64,000 nt of DNA from Ditibartonella apihabitans (GCF_002007485.1 NZ_CP015820.1:1302001-1366000), one strand, 5' to 3'; shown: positions 8,687-18,237, counted from the stretch's first letter. Numbers and translations: made by a program. Notes: generated from the sequence alone by a model not told the origin.

Positions 8687-9304
8687 ATGACTGAACCGCC
8701 CAAAAAACTTTCACGGGGAAGACCGCCTACAATCAACAAAGATAGAATACTGGAAGCCGCTATTGAAATTGGGCTCCCCAAAATTACATTTGTTGGCGTT
8801 GCTGAAAAATTAGGTGTGAGCCATATGGCTCTCTATAATCACGTTAACGGATTGGAGGCTTTAAAAACTCTTGCTGCAGAAACCATTTTCTTGAAGTGGA
8901 AATTACCTCAGATAACGTCAAACGTTAGTTTGCATGATTATCTTGTAACACTTGCTTCTTCATTGTGGAAACTCGTCGAAACCCACCAAGGTATAACGCC
9001 TTATCTGCTGCGGCGCGATATGATTACGCCGGCAATCGAACAGCGCATTTTTATACATCAACAGAAACTCGCTGAAACCTACCATCTTTCGTTCATTCAG
9101 TCGCATTGGCTCGCTTTTACCATTTGTTATCATACACTTTCGGTAGCTGATAGCGTTTTGCCGGATAATACAGATGAAGAGGATTTAACCCGTTATCAAT
9201 CAAGCCTCGGCATTCCGGGTATAGATGATGAATATGCCATTGGCATTCGTGCACTTATATTGGGTAGCCTTTCTATTCTTGATGAAATTTCCGAACGAAA
9301 ATAA
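8687..9304 (+). CDS. TetR/AcrR family transcriptional regulator
   Basis: A regulator of about 205 residues. The N-terminal GRPPTINKDRILEAA and the helix-turn-helix VGVAEKLGVSHMALYNHVNG are characteristic of TetR repressors. The C-terminal half is the variable ligand-binding and dimerisation domain. I prefer the ATG at 8687 over an in-frame TTG at 8678; neither has a strong ribosome-binding site. It follows the siderophore uptake operon in the same direction but is separated from it by a strong terminator, so it is transcribed independently. It is a reasonable candidate regulator of that operon, which is an inference from position only. Confidence 0.82.
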   Translation: MTEPPKKLSRGRPPTINKDRILEAAIEIGLPKITFVGVAEKLGVSHMALYNHVNGLEALKTLAAETIFLKWKLPQITSNVSLHDYLVTLASSLWKLVETHQGITPYLLRRDMITPAIEQRIFIHQQKLAETYHLSFIQSHWLAFTICYHTLSVADSVLPDNTDEEDLTRYQSSLGIPGIDDEYAIGIRALILGSLSILDEISERK

Positions 9305-9314
9305 ATAAAAATAT

Positions 9315-9551
9315 TTGAGAGCTACCAAAAATCTCAAGTCTATTGATGTGATTTCACCGGTTGATCTTAAAGTTATTGCGAAAGCAGCTCACTGTTCTCT
9401 TGTTTCCTTTGGTGAAGGTTTTATGCACGACGCGTCTATGATGTTCGGTGTATTAGGTGGAGAAAACGACAAAGGGAAAGCGGAGTTTGTTACCGAACTC
9501 TTTGCTATTTCCGGAACAGGGCAGGTAAATGCCGTTATGTCGCTTGACTAA
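9315..9551 (+). CDS. Small open reading frame, possible gene remnant
   Basis: A 78-codon frame with a TTG start, 10 bases after the TetR stop. I do not recognise the protein. It contains no signal peptide, membrane segment or motif. The next internal ATG, at 9424, would leave only about 42 residues. It may be the decayed tail of a larger gene or not a gene at all. Confidence 0.25.
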   Translation: MRATKNLKSIDVISPVDLKVIAKAAHCSLVSFGEGFMHDASMMFGVLGGENDKGKAEFVTELFAISGTGQVNAVMSLD

Positions 9552-9648
9552 TAGAAGTTGAAGAACCAGTCAGATACGAGAAAGAGGATGACTACCGACT
9601 GGATTAACGATATTTCCTTGTCGGAAAACAAAACTCAAAATCGGTAAG

Positions 9649-10137
9649 CTACTTTTCTTCGGGCTGGCCAGCGTTTTCTTCCAATATTTTATGGATAATG
9701 GTACCAGCCAGTTTAGCTTTTTCTATAAATTCACCAAGCAATTTATGCAATTCTGACAAATTCTCTCGGCCGAAAGCCCGACTTATTTCGTTATATATCA
9801 CTTCGGAACCAACCCCGACTTCCCCGATGAGGTCGGAACCGGTTTTGCTTATCATTACCATTGAACGTCGTCCGTCTTCTGGGCTAGTCCACCTTTTTAT
9901 CAGTTTCCTGTCTTCAAGATCACGTAAAATGCGTGTGAGCGAAGGACCCAGAATGACAGTAGCGTCAGCCAAGTCGGTGGTAGAAATTTCATCGACTGCC
10001 GTTAAGGTTCGCAACACGCGCCACTGCTGTTCTGTTAGATTGAAATTCCTCAAATGCGGCCGGAGATACTCCATAATCGCTTCACGTGCTGAAAGGAGCG
10101 CCATAGGAGTCGATCTCTGGAATGATCGAAGTGTCAT
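9649..10137 (-). CDS. MarR family regulator, HpaR-like
   Basis: A regulator of 162 residues with the ATG at 10137. The start (FQRSTPMALLSAREAIMEYL) and NLTEQQWRVLRTL match HpaR, the MarR-type repressor of 4-hydroxyphenylacetate (homoprotocatechuate) degradation. The winged helix follows (STTDLADATVILGPSLTRIL and the wing KRWTSPEDGRRS). A longer frame to 10194 adds 19 residues absent from the family. No hpa catabolic genes are visible in this window, so its targets lie elsewhere or have been lost. The family call is firm and the HpaR subgroup likely. Confidence 0.8.
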   Translation of the reverse strand: MTLRSFQRSTPMALLSAREAIMEYLRPHLRNFNLTEQQWRVLRTLTAVDEISTTDLADATVILGPSLTRILRDLEDRKLIKRWTSPEDGRRSMVMISKTGSDLIGEVGVGSEVIYNEISRAFGRENLSELHKLLGEFIEKAKLAGTIIHKILEENAGQPEEK

Positions 10138-10732
10138 TTTCGTAATCTCGATGTTGGATTGCACGCATATAAATTGCGAACAATAAAATTGCAAATTGTT
10201 AGATCGGTCAGAAGAAGGTCTTGTTCTATAAATAAGGCTTTTACTGACACGCCAATATTTTCGTTATGTCCCTTGATAGCAATATTTCGATTGTTATTAC
10301 CGATTGCTTGATGAAAAGGTTTTTCGTAAATTCATTTAAAAGCAGTAAAAGTCATCCAATTAACCTCTGCAGAAAAATAACACCCACCGTCCCAATTCTG
10401 TTTCAGATCTCGTGGTTATTTTAAGTCATATTTTGCATCTTCATTCGGGAGACTGTCGAATATTTTTGCTCTCCTTCTTGCGAACCTCCATGGTCGACAT
10501 CAATCCGGCTGCATTACGCAATAGGCTCAAGCCTTTAGAAAATTGCCATTTAGCAGTGCCTTGCTAGCTAATATAACCGACCGAAAACGGACTTTATGTT
10601 TTCAAGATTACCCGGTTTTTTAGATATTGAATGTTACAGTTATACTCCGATAAAGATGGGGTGAGGGTGCCGCGATTTCATTGTTATGAATTACATTTAA
10701 AATTTTTATTGTAAAAAACAACATTCGAGAAT

Positions 10733-11152
10733 TTGTATTATGGCGCATTGTCATTTGTTTTACTCTTTTCGAAAAAACAGAAATTGTCAATATTCATATC
10801 GTTTATTTATATTACGATAATAGATTTTTTTACATATAATGGGTCGATTATTATTAATAACTTCAATAGTCTACAAAATTCCCCCATATCTTATACTCTT
10901 ACATTCAACATGGGACAAAATGGACTAGATGGAAAGCGCCGAATGAAATCGGCTCCGGGATATAATATACCCTATGAGTTATTTTTAATTTCTGACGCGG
11001 GAGAAATCTTTATTGAGCAAGAGCCGATAAAATTCGCTGGGCACACACTGGCGCAATGGATCATTTTTACAGGGCAGGTGCAACCTCAGCCTAGTAAAAA
11101 AATCGCCGAGGGAACTTATACGGATGTTGCGGTAGTAACCATTGTATATTAG
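10733..11152 (+). pseudogene. Spore coat U (Csu pilin-type) domain remnant
   Basis: The last ~100 codons resemble the spore coat U domain of secreted Csu-type chaperone-usher pilins: IDFFTYNGSIIIN, then YTLTFNMGQNGLDGKRRMKS, NIPYELFLISDAGE, and the C-terminal GTYTDVAVVTIVY strand pattern. The N-terminal part is an AT-rich hydrophobic stretch behind a TTG codon. It has no recognisable signal peptide and lacks the Cys normally following the first strands. No chaperone or usher genes are nearby. I read it as a decayed fragment of a lost pilus cluster. A short exported protein with an unusual start remains possible. Confidence 0.5.
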
Positions 11153-12254
11153 AAAAAATGTAGGTTCGGTACTCTGATGTTTTTGTCATGCCAACATAAT
11201 CACGTCGTTATGAAACGTCGTTGTGGCTTTTTCCGATTTATCTGGCAATTGCTATTGACATGTCGGAACCATTATTTGGCTTATCAAACAGCCGTAATAA
11301 CTACGCGGCTTCTGTCAACGTGCTGTAATCACTATGTGCCAGAAGATTGTTCTCTTGTTTGTCTGTTTATTGCATAAGATATATTATGGAACTTTTTTAT
11401 AAGATGCGAGAGCCGGGGTAGCTGATTGTTGATCAAATCTGCAATAAAAACCCCGAAAATAATTGAGCTTTTTATTGATTACCATCTCGCCACAAATTTA
11501 CGCGCTGTGCCCGTCTCAAAGCTCTTTCAGGTTTTGTGTAAGAAATCGGGATGTAAGATACAAGGTAAATGCACGGTAATAAGGCAAATTACACGATAAT
11601 TTTGTTTCTCATTAATTTTTGAGAAGTTTGGATTATCAGGCATAACCGATTATGTTGAACGCCGATTTCGACGTTCACGAAAACCGGGGCGACAAAGACA
11701 GATTGGCACTTTATGTGAATTTTACATGTAACAGAATTTGGACCAACCAAAGATAATTCGATGCGTTATCGGCATCGCTGTTTGAACGCACCGCCAGGGC
11801 CAAATGTTGGAGGACGTAACGGTAGATGCTCTACAAATCCGCGATTATGATTAGGACACGGTATTCATTGCCTATAACACATTTCAGATTCTTCAAAAAT
11901 TTGCAGCAACGCCAATAACAAATCAATGCGGCTTGATCCGTGAATTAATGTCCGAACTCTTGAAGACCGTAATTTCGAACAATTATAAATTTGCAAGCAA
12001 AAAATACGATGAAAATCGGCAATGAGACTATCCACCTTCGATGAGGTGGGTATGAGCGATAGACAGATGATTTTTTGATATATAAAGCTGGAAATAGAAG
12101 ATAGGGGTGCTAATAATTGAGTGTTTGACGAGCTTTTGATACGAACTGACGTTTGCCCCCTTCCCTTTAGACCTTTCGAAAATCATGCGCATCAAGTTTT
12201 AATTATGACGTTTGAAGGCAGGAATTTTTAGCATTTAACCTAATTTTACATAAC

Positions 12255-12290
12255 TGTAAGAACCGACCATTTTCGAGGTTTGGTCTTACA
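12255..12290. repeat. 36-base imperfect palindrome
   Basis: TGTAAGA (12255-12261) pairs with TCTTACA (12284-12290), and inside them CC and ACC pair with GGT and GG, with small bulges and an 8-base loop. No T run follows. It could be a structured RNA element or the trace of an old mobile-element end. Confidence 0.3.
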
Positions 12291-12888
12291 AAGATTGCCG
12301 ATCGGCAGAAAACACTTTGTTTTGAAGTTTGGAATGAACAAAGCGGATTAGCTGAGACTAAACCGAAGCTGTGCTAAAACTTATTATTCTAGGTAGTTCA
12401 GGCGCAATTATTTCAGACTTGCTCGTCGCCAGTTGCCCATCAGGACATTCAATTGACTGATCTGAGGAGTAAAAACTCGTCGGCATGAAATTACCTAGGC
12501 GGGCCTCTGATCAATTGGGCTTGCAAGGTTTTTCAATAAAAAGACAATCCGTATATCGCTCGCAGCTCGACACGATATATCAGGCTCTATTTTATAGAAA
12601 AATCAATCAGTTGAGCAATCTTTGTTAAGAGGATATCTAAATGCACAACGAAAGACGCTTTGGAGAGTGAAATTCTCATCGGCGTCGAGCGAAATCCTAT
12701 TCAAACAGAACTTTCGACCAAACATTTTAGTTTATTGCACACTAATGCATTTGCTTATTTATGACCGTTTATATCGTCTATCCATTTGAAGTTAAAACAA
12801 TTGGATTATGGATAAAACCAGCCAGTTATTTCAGGACAAACTTCCACTTTATAAATTATCGCGCGTGAAAAATGTTTAAATGCTTGTA

Positions 12889-12919
12889 GAACATTAATAG
12901 AACATATAGTGTATGTTCT
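12889..12919 (+). promoter_or_regulatory. SOS box (LexA operator) of lexA
   Basis: GAAC-N7-GAAC (12889-12903) is exactly the alphaproteobacterial LexA operator. The second half-site also begins a perfect inverted repeat, AGAACATA-N5-TATGTTCT (12899-12919). The site overlaps a TATAGT (12905-12910) that could be the -10 element. It lies about 40-70 bases before the lexA start, so lexA is autoregulated as usual. Confidence 0.88.
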
Positions 12920-12958
12920 GGTTTTGTTTCTCATTGATTCGTGTTATTGGAGAGTTTT

Positions 12959-13678
12959 ATGTTAACCCGCAAGCAGTATGAATTGCTTCTGTTTATTCAT
13001 AACCGCCTAAAAGAAACCGGTATTCCCCCTTCATATGACGAGATGAAAGAAGCATTGGATCTAGCATCGAAGTCGGGCATTCATCGGTTGATTACAGCTT
13101 TGGAAGAACGTGGTTTCATTCGTCGCCTCCCCAACCGCGCACGTGCTTTGGAAGTTCTGAAACTGCCTGAATCCATGGTTCCTCCTATAAATACTGTGCG
13201 TAAATTTTCTCCAAATGTCATAGAAGGCACGAAAAACAAACCCTTTAAAAATGTTATTGCGAAAGAGCTTAATGACGGCGAAAGTGGTCCGGCAGCCAAT
13301 GTAAATGTTCCGGTTATGGGGCGTATTGCTGCAGGGGTTCCTATCTCGGCCATTCAAAACCAGACCAACATGCTTTCATTGCCTCCGGATATGGTTGGTA
13401 GCGGTGAACATTACGCTCTTGAAGTTAAAGGGGATTCCATGATCAATGCCGGAATTTTTGATGGCGATACGGTGATAATCAAACGTGGAAACACCGCAAA
13501 TCCGGGAGAAATTATTGTTGCCCTCGTTGACGACGAGGAAGCAACGTTGAAACGTTATAGAAGAAAAGGCGCCTCAATTGCTCTTGAAGCAGCCAATCCT
13601 GCTTATGAAACACGAATATTCGGTCCTGACCGTATCAAAATTCAAGGGAAACTCGTCGGGTTGATACGACGCTATTGA
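12959..13678 (+). CDS. lexA: SOS response repressor LexA
   Basis: LexA, 239 residues. The N-terminal winged helix ([20 protein letters not shown], then [13 protein letters not shown]) binds the SOS box. The self-cleavage bond is Ala125-Gly126 in GRIAAGVP. The catalytic Ser160 (GDSM) and Lys198 (ATLKRY) form the peptidase dyad. RecA filaments on damaged DNA trigger the cleavage and so induce the SOS genes. The ATG at 12959 is preceded by a good ribosome-binding site (GGAGAG), so the upstream GTG at 12941 is rejected. The operator sits upstream. The linker between domains is longer than in E. coli LexA (about 200 residues), as is usual in Rhizobiales. Confidence 0.97.
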   Translation: MLTRKQYELLLFIHNRLKETGIPPSYDEMKEALDLASKSGIHRLITALEERGFIRRLPNRARALEVLKLPESMVPPINTVRKFSPNVIEGTKNKPFKNVIAKELNDGESGPAANVNVPVMGRIAAGVPISAIQNQTNMLSLPPDMVGSGEHYALEVKGDSMINAGIFDGDTVIIKRGNTANPGEIIVALVDDEEATLKRYRRKGASIALEAANPAYETRIFGPDRIKIQGKLVGLIRRY

Positions 13679-14095
13679 CGGTTTGATAAGGCGACATCGA
13701 TTATCATAATTCAGCTCATTAACGACGCCATCTGGCACACACTGTTTAATATTGATGATTGTCGGAAGTTTTATATCAAGGATTGTCAAAGCGGTTTAAA
13801 ATGACCGGTTTTGACAGTGATGTTTCACACAGGGATGACGTTTCATTCAGGAATTATGACAAATTGGTTGCTCAAACAAAAAAGTTTGAAATTTGGCAAA
13901 AAAGCTTGAAATTTGGTACCAATTTATGCGTCTTTGTGGCAGTCCGGTGATGTCGTGATGTCCAATAACAAGGACTGATTGTTTTTGACCGTGATGTTTA
14001 TAGTGTTTTCAGCGTTAGGGGCTTGCCTTTTTGATAAAAGAGATTAGGCCACCACAAAACGTATTTTGGAATTTCGGATACTTGCAGGAAATAAT
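13679..14095. other. Intergenic region lexA-rimO with a tandem repeat
   Basis: About 415 bases. A 63-codon frame (13759-13950) has no family features and is probably chance. The notable element is a 20-bp tandem repeat at 13877-13916. A promoter for rimO must lie here or upstream. Confidence 0.4.
13877..13916. repeat. Two tandem copies of a 20-bp unit
   Basis: The segments 13877-13896 and 13897-13916 are identical at 19 of 20 positions (T/C difference in the middle). Each reads CAAAAAAG, a variable base, then TTGAAATTTGG. It is a short tandem duplication of unknown role, about 180 bases before rimO. Confidence 0.7.
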
Positions 14096-15409
14096 ATGTC
14101 AGCTCCACGTGTCAGTTTTGTATCTTTGGGGTGCCCTAAAGCACTTGTCGATTCTGAGCGCATCATAACAAAATTACGGTCTGAAGGTTACGAGATCGCG
14201 CCCAAGCATGATGGGGCTGATCTGGTGATCGTCAATACATGCGCCTTTATCGATTCTGCACGTAATGAATCGCTCGCCAATATTGGTGACGCTTTGAACA
14301 AAAATGGTAAGGTCATAGTGACTGGTTGCCTTGGTGCAGAGCCGGAAGTGGTGACCAAAACTTATCCGAATGTCTTGGCGATAACCGGACCACAAGCTTA
14401 TGAAAGCGTAATGGAAGCGGTCCATAAGGTCGCTCCACCCGTTCATGATCCTTTTGTTGATCTTGTTCCGCCGCAAGGCGTTCGTTTGACACCGCGTCAT
14501 TATGCTTATTTAAAAATATCCGAAGGCTGTTCCAATCATTGTAGCTTCTGTATTATTCCCCAATTGCGAGGAAAGCTCGTTTCGCGACCAGCGTCTAATA
14601 TTTTACGAGAAGCAGAAAGACTGGTTCAAGCTGGTGTAAAGGAATTACTGGTCATTTCTCAAGATACCAGTGCTTACGGGCAGGATCTGAAATATAGCGA
14701 AAGTGTCTGGAAAGATCATTCAGTGCGGGCTCGTTTCTATGATCTTGCCAAAGAACTTGGAGAGCTGGGTGTATGGATCCGTATGCACTATGTTTACCCC
14801 TACCCCCATGTTGATGATGTCATTGAACTCATGGCCGAGGGCAAGATACTGCCATATCTCGATATTCCTTTCCAGCATGCTTCTCCTACGGTTCTTCGTA
14901 ATATGAAGCGCCCGGCACATCTTGAAAAAATTAATAAACGCATTGAAAAATGGCGTTCTATCTGTCCGGATATTGCTTTGCGGTCAACATTCATTGTTGG
15001 TTTTCCGGGCGAAACGGAAGAAGATTTTCAATTGCTTCTGGACTGGATGAGCGAGGTAAAAATAGATCGTGCAGGCTGCTTCAAATATGAGGCTGTAGAA
15101 GGTGCAGCGGCTAACGACCTAGGATTGGAAATTATTCCTGAGGAAATTAAGGAAAGTCGGTGGAAACGTTTTATGGCACATCAAAAAACAATTTCCGCAC
15201 AGCTACTGAAGAAAAAAATCGGTAAACGGTTACAGGTGCTTGTCGACGAAAGTGATGGACATAAAGGCATCGGGCGTACAAAATATGATGCTCCTGAAGT
15301 GGATGGCGTTGTACATTTGACATCTCGTCGTCCAATCCGGACCGGAGAATTGGTAACGGTAAAAATCGAACAGTCTGATGATTATGACCTTTATGGAATG
15401 ATTGTCTAG
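14096..15409 (+). CDS. rimO: Ribosomal protein uS12 methylthiotransferase RimO
   Basis: RimO, 437 residues, adds a methylthio group to an Asp of ribosomal protein uS12 using radical SAM chemistry. The N-terminal UPF0004 domain supplies Cys13 (SLGCPKA), Cys49 and Cys78 for one 4Fe-4S cluster. The radical SAM motif is Cys145, Cys149 and Cys152 (CSNHCSFC) for the other. A C-terminal TRAM domain follows (about 375-437). [12 protein letters not shown] and the [11 protein letters not shown] block separate it from the tRNA enzyme MiaB. The ATG at 14096 has AGGAA just upstream; a TTG 30 bases earlier is less likely. Confidence 0.95.
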   Translation: MSAPRVSFVSLGCPKALVDSERIITKLRSEGYEIAPKHDGADLVIVNTCAFIDSARNESLANIGDALNKNGKVIVTGCLGAEPEVVTKTYPNVLAITGPQAYESVMEAVHKVAPPVHDPFVDLVPPQGVRLTPRHYAYLKISEGCSNHCSFCIIPQLRGKLVSRPASNILREAERLVQAGVKELLVISQDTSAYGQDLKYSESVWKDHSVRARFYDLAKELGELGVWIRMHYVYPYPHVDDVIELMAEGKILPYLDIPFQHASPTVLRNMKRPAHLEKINKRIEKWRSICPDIALRSTFIVGFPGETEEDFQLLLDWMSEVKIDRAGCFKYEAVEGAAANDLGLEIIPEEIKESRWKRFMAHQKTISAQLLKKKIGKRLQVLVDESDGHKGIGRTKYDAPEVDGVVHLTSRRPIRTGELVTVKIEQSDDYDLYGMIV

Positions 15410-15522
15410 AAATTACGCTAGAGTTGTTATTTGACAAGCTCTTTTGTTTTGATGAAGGATAGAGGCAAGCTTTATAATTTTCAGTATAAAAAGTTTTGTG
15501 GTGTTTTTGTAATGCGATAAAC

Positions 15523-16263
15523 ATGACAACCAGCGATAAAGACGAACCACAGTTTTTTTTGACAGCTCCGGCGCCCTGCCCGTATTTGGCCGAACGTTTG
15601 GAGAGAAAAGTATTTACCTATCTTGTTGGCCCGTATTCGATAGAAAAAAATACTGTCTTGACGCAAAGCGGGTTTCGGCGATCGCAAAATATTGCTTATC
15701 GGCCCGTTTGTGATGGCTGTAATGCATGCGTGTCTGTTCGTATTGTTGTGAAAGATTTCATCCAAGACAAAACGATGAAACGAATTATCAAGAAGAACCG
15801 TGAACTGGTTGGTCAGGTCTGTCCTCCCAAGGCAACGGCCGAGCAATATCTGCTTTTCAAACATTATCTTGAAATACGCCATGACGATGGTGGAATGAGT
15901 AAGATGACATTTCAGGACTATCAAATGATGGTCGAAGACACGGAAGTCGAAACATCGCTTATTGAATATAGGCGGAAGCCGTCTAACGGAGAAGATGACA
16001 AGGCCGGACTACTAGCCGGTGCATTGACCGATAAAGTAGAAGACGGATTATCAATGGTCTATTCATTTTTTTCACCGGAGGAAAAACGGTCTTCTCTTGG
16101 CGTGTTTATGATTCTGGATCACATTGAACGGGCAAAACGACTTGGTCTTCCTTATGTCTATCTTGGCTATTGGGTTAAGGGGGCGAGAAAAATGAACTAT
16201 AAATCGCATTATCACCCCCAAGAACATTTGACATCTCGCGGCTGGAAGTTAACAAAAGAGTAG
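15523..16263 (+). CDS. bpt: Aspartate/glutamate leucyltransferase Bpt
   Basis: A bacterial N-end-rule aminoacyl transferase (246 residues). It transfers leucine from Leu-tRNA to proteins beginning with Asp or Glu, marking them for ClpS/ClpAP degradation. The N-terminal [19 protein letters not shown] and the CNACVSVRI cysteine pair belong to the ATE1 N-terminal domain. The C-terminal domain shows [19 protein letters not shown] and [18 protein letters not shown] take the ATG at 15523; the longer frame adds nine unsupported residues. The next gene follows by about 30 bases. Confidence 0.93.
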   Translation: MTTSDKDEPQFFLTAPAPCPYLAERLERKVFTYLVGPYSIEKNTVLTQSGFRRSQNIAYRPVCDGCNACVSVRIVVKDFIQDKTMKRIIKKNRELVGQVCPPKATAEQYLLFKHYLEIRHDDGGMSKMTFQDYQMMVEDTEVETSLIEYRRKPSNGEDDKAGLLAGALTDKVEDGLSMVYSFFSPEEKRSSLGVFMILDHIERAKRLGLPYVYLGYWVKGARKMNYKSHYHPQEHLTSRGWKLTKE

Positions 16264-16292
16264 GGAAAAGTTAGTCCTGCGAGGAACTCCAT

Positions 16293-16916
16293 ATGCTGAA
16301 CGAGATGATTGAACTGAAGGGGCGTGAACCGAAATTCAAGGGGAATGCACGCCTGGTCTTCATTCATCCCGACAACCCCGATTTGCTGGTGAAGGTTTTG
16401 CGGCCGGAATGGATAGCGAAAACAAAGCAAGTACCGGAATGGAAAAAGCGGTTCAAGCCTTTGGGCGCTAATTCTGTCAACATGCATGAATTGTTTGAAA
16501 TTGTGCGCATCAATCCCCATGCGGAAAGCATTCAGCCTCACATGTTTACAGTCGTCGCACTCCAGCAAACCGATCTTGGTTGGGGATTGGTTGTTAAAGC
16601 GGAAAAGGACAAGAACAACGACTACGCTAAACCGGTTGCGGCTTTCGCTGAAGATGTTAGTAAGATCCGCACTGCTTTAGATGAATTCGAGAATTGGGTG
16701 AAACAAACCGATGTCGTTTTATATGACCTTAACCCCTGGAATTTGGTTCTGGCTTATCGCAACGGCAAGGAAGAAGTTGTTATAATAGACGGTATATCTG
16801 AAAAATCCGCTTTGAAGGTTAGAACCTACTTTCCTTCGGTCAATACAAAGAAAAATCTTAAAGTTTATGCGCGGTTTGAACATTTTATGGAAAGAATAAA
16901 AAACGGAAAAAACTGA
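16293..16916 (+). CDS. YrbL family protein
   Basis: A 207-residue protein of the YrbL family, named for a PhoP-regulated E. coli gene. These proteins have a degenerate kinase-like fold: GNARLVFIHPDNPDLLVKVL matches the nucleotide-binding strands, and YDLNPWNLVL with VIIDGI resembles the HxDxxxxN and DFG regions of the kinase fold. The biochemical role is unknown in the literature I recall. No signal peptide or membrane segment is present. It lies 30 bases after bpt and probably shares its transcript. A hairpin with a T run follows. Confidence 0.75.
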   Translation: MLNEMIELKGREPKFKGNARLVFIHPDNPDLLVKVLRPEWIAKTKQVPEWKKRFKPLGANSVNMHELFEIVRINPHAESIQPHMFTVVALQQTDLGWGLVVKAEKDKNNDYAKPVAAFAEDVSKIRTALDEFENWVKQTDVVLYDLNPWNLVLAYRNGKEEVVIIDGISEKSALKVRTYFPSVNTKKNLKVYARFEHFMERIKNGKN

Positions 16917-16958
16917 CGGGCTTTACAGTTCTCGGCGCCTTTGGTAGCAAGGGCATAT

Positions 16959-16984
16959 ACCGGTCGCAGCCCACCCGGTTTTTT
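16959..16984 (+). terminator. Weak hairpin with T run before queC
   Basis: ACCGG (16959-16963) pairs with CCGGT (16975-16979) and is followed by six T. The stem is only five pairs and ends 16 bases before the queC start. It could be the terminator of the preceding gene or an attenuator in the queC leader. I looked for a preQ1 riboswitch core and did not find one. Confidence 0.4.
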
Positions 16985-16999
16985 AAAACAAGGGACAAA

Positions 17000-17704
17000 A
17001 TGAAAACCTATCTTATCTGTTCAGGCGGACTGGATTCCGTCACACTTGCCTATCGCCTTGCCCATGAACAAAGCCTCAAAGGCGTAATCTCCTTCGACTA
17101 TGGCCAGCGGCATAAGAAAGAGCTCGTTTTCGCTCAAAAATGTGCTTCACGGCTTGGAGCCGACTATTATCCGATTGATATATCGGCAATTGGAAAAAAT
17201 CTTTCCGGGTCGTCACTGACGGATGATATCGCCGTTCCTGATGGTTATTACGCCGAAGAAAACATGAAATCGACTGTTGTTCCCAATCGAAATGCGGTCT
17301 TCCTCTCGATAGCTTTTGCTATTGCAGCGGCAAAACACGGAGATAGCGTCGCGATAGCCGTACACGGTGGAGATCATTTTATTTACGCCGATTGTCGTGC
17401 GGATTTTATTGATGCATTCAATAAAATGGAACAATTATCTCTGGAAGGGCAGTGTCAACTTCTAACGCCTTATGTTGATCAGGATAAGTCGGAAATTGTA
17501 AAAGATGGAGTGAAATATAACGTGCCTTTTGCCGATACCTGGTCATGCTATAAAGGAGGCGAACATCATTGTGGCCGTTGCGGAACATGTGTTGAACGAC
17601 GGGAGGCGTTTGCCTTGGCGGGTGTAGACGATCCTACAATATATGAGGACAATTCATTCTGGATTGAAGCAGTCAATCGCAACAAAGCGAAAAAGCTTCG
17701 TTAA
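17000..17704 (+). CDS. queC: 7-cyano-7-deazaguanine synthase QueC
   Basis: QueC (234 residues) makes preQ0 from 7-carboxy-7-deazaguanine with ATP and ammonia, a step of queuosine biosynthesis. The ATP pyrophosphatase P-loop is SGGLDS at residues 8-13. The zinc ligands lie in the C-terminal cluster SCYKGG...HHCGRCGTC. SFDYGQRH and VVPNRNAVFLSIAF are further family blocks. The ATG at 17000 follows an AAGGGA ribosome-binding site. queF lies 38 bases downstream and performs the next step, so the two form a functional pair. Confidence 0.96.
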   Translation: MKTYLICSGGLDSVTLAYRLAHEQSLKGVISFDYGQRHKKELVFAQKCASRLGADYYPIDISAIGKNLSGSSLTDDIAVPDGYYAEENMKSTVVPNRNAVFLSIAFAIAAAKHGDSVAIAVHGGDHFIYADCRADFIDAFNKMEQLSLEGQCQLLTPYVDQDKSEIVKDGVKYNVPFADTWSCYKGGEHHCGRCGTCVERREAFALAGVDDPTIYEDNSFWIEAVNRNKAKKLR

Positions 17705-17742
17705 CATCCCTTACAAATTAATTTTGTCGCAAGGACAATTCA

Positions 17743-18213
17743 ATGGCATCCGATCATTCAATTTACGAGAATCTAAAGCAATTAGGAAAAAAGACACCTT
17801 TTCCGGAATCTCCTGAAAAAGCGGTACTGGAGCGTGTTCCCAATCCTCAGGCCGATGTAAAATACTGTGTCCGCTTTACAGCACCTGAATTTACATCACT
17901 TTGCCCTATCACAAGCCAACCGGATTTTGCTTATCTGATGATTGATTATGTGCCCCATGAATGGCTGGTCGAGAGCAAGTCGCTAAAACTTTATTTGGGG
18001 TCTTTTCGTAATCATGGCGCTTTTCATGAAGATTGTACGGTCACGATAGCACGTCGCCTCGTGGAACTTTTGTCACCCCATTGGTTGCGCATCGGAGGGT
18101 ATTGGTATCCTCGTGGTGGCATACCGATTGATGTCTTCTGGCAAACAGGAAAAACGCCTGAGGACGTTTGGATTCCCGAGCAGAACGTTTCCAATTATCG
18201 TGGTCGTGGTTGA
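17743..18213 (+). CDS. queF: NADPH-dependent preQ0 reductase QueF
   Basis: QueF reduces the nitrile of preQ0 to the aminomethyl group of preQ1 with NADPH. At 156 residues this is the short (unimodular, YkvM-like) type. The catalytic Cys is in [12 protein letters not shown] and the QueF motif is [20 protein letters not shown]. It directly follows queC. Other queuosine genes (queD, queE, tgt, queA) are not in the window. A hairpin lies between its stop and the convergent parC. Confidence 0.96.
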   Translation: MASDHSIYENLKQLGKKTPFPESPEKAVLERVPNPQADVKYCVRFTAPEFTSLCPITSQPDFAYLMIDYVPHEWLVESKSLKLYLGSFRNHGAFHEDCTVTIARRLVELLSPHWLRIGGYWYPRGGIPIDVFWQTGKTPEDVWIPEQNVSNYRGRG

Positions 18214-18237
18214 TAAATAACTTTAAAAAACGTTCTA

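Larger units (their letters stand above)
10138..12888. other. 2.75-kb gene-poor, apparently decayed region
   Basis: Apart from a pilin-domain remnant (10733-11152), this stretch has no frame resembling a real gene. Stop codons are dense in all frames and base composition is low in GC. It contains two hairpins: CCACCT/AGGTGG at 12032-12049 and a longer imperfect one at 12255-12290. I see no transposase, tRNA, direct-repeat array or integrase remnant. The likely reading is an old accessory insertion that has eroded, between the HpaR-like gene and lexA. Confidence 0.5.

Noticed and set aside
10733..10792. Hydrophobic N-terminus of the pilin-domain frame as a signal peptide
   Set aside because: It follows a TTG codon without a ribosome-binding site, has no cleavage site and looks like AT-rich DNA read through.
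11177..11377. 66-codon frame
   Set aside because: The protein is rich in Cys, His and aromatic residues in no pattern, with no ribosome-binding site or family.
11429..11600. Short frame faintly like the start of an AraC DNA-binding domain
   Set aside because: The resemblance is limited to a few hydrophobic positions and the second helix-turn-helix is absent.
13759..13950. 63-codon frame between lexA and rimO
   Set aside because: Contains the tandem repeat and has no recognisable features.
16917..16999. Possible preQ1 riboswitch before queC
   Set aside because: The A-rich tail and the loop that pairs with it in class I preQ1 aptamers are absent. Only a short hairpin with a T run is seen.
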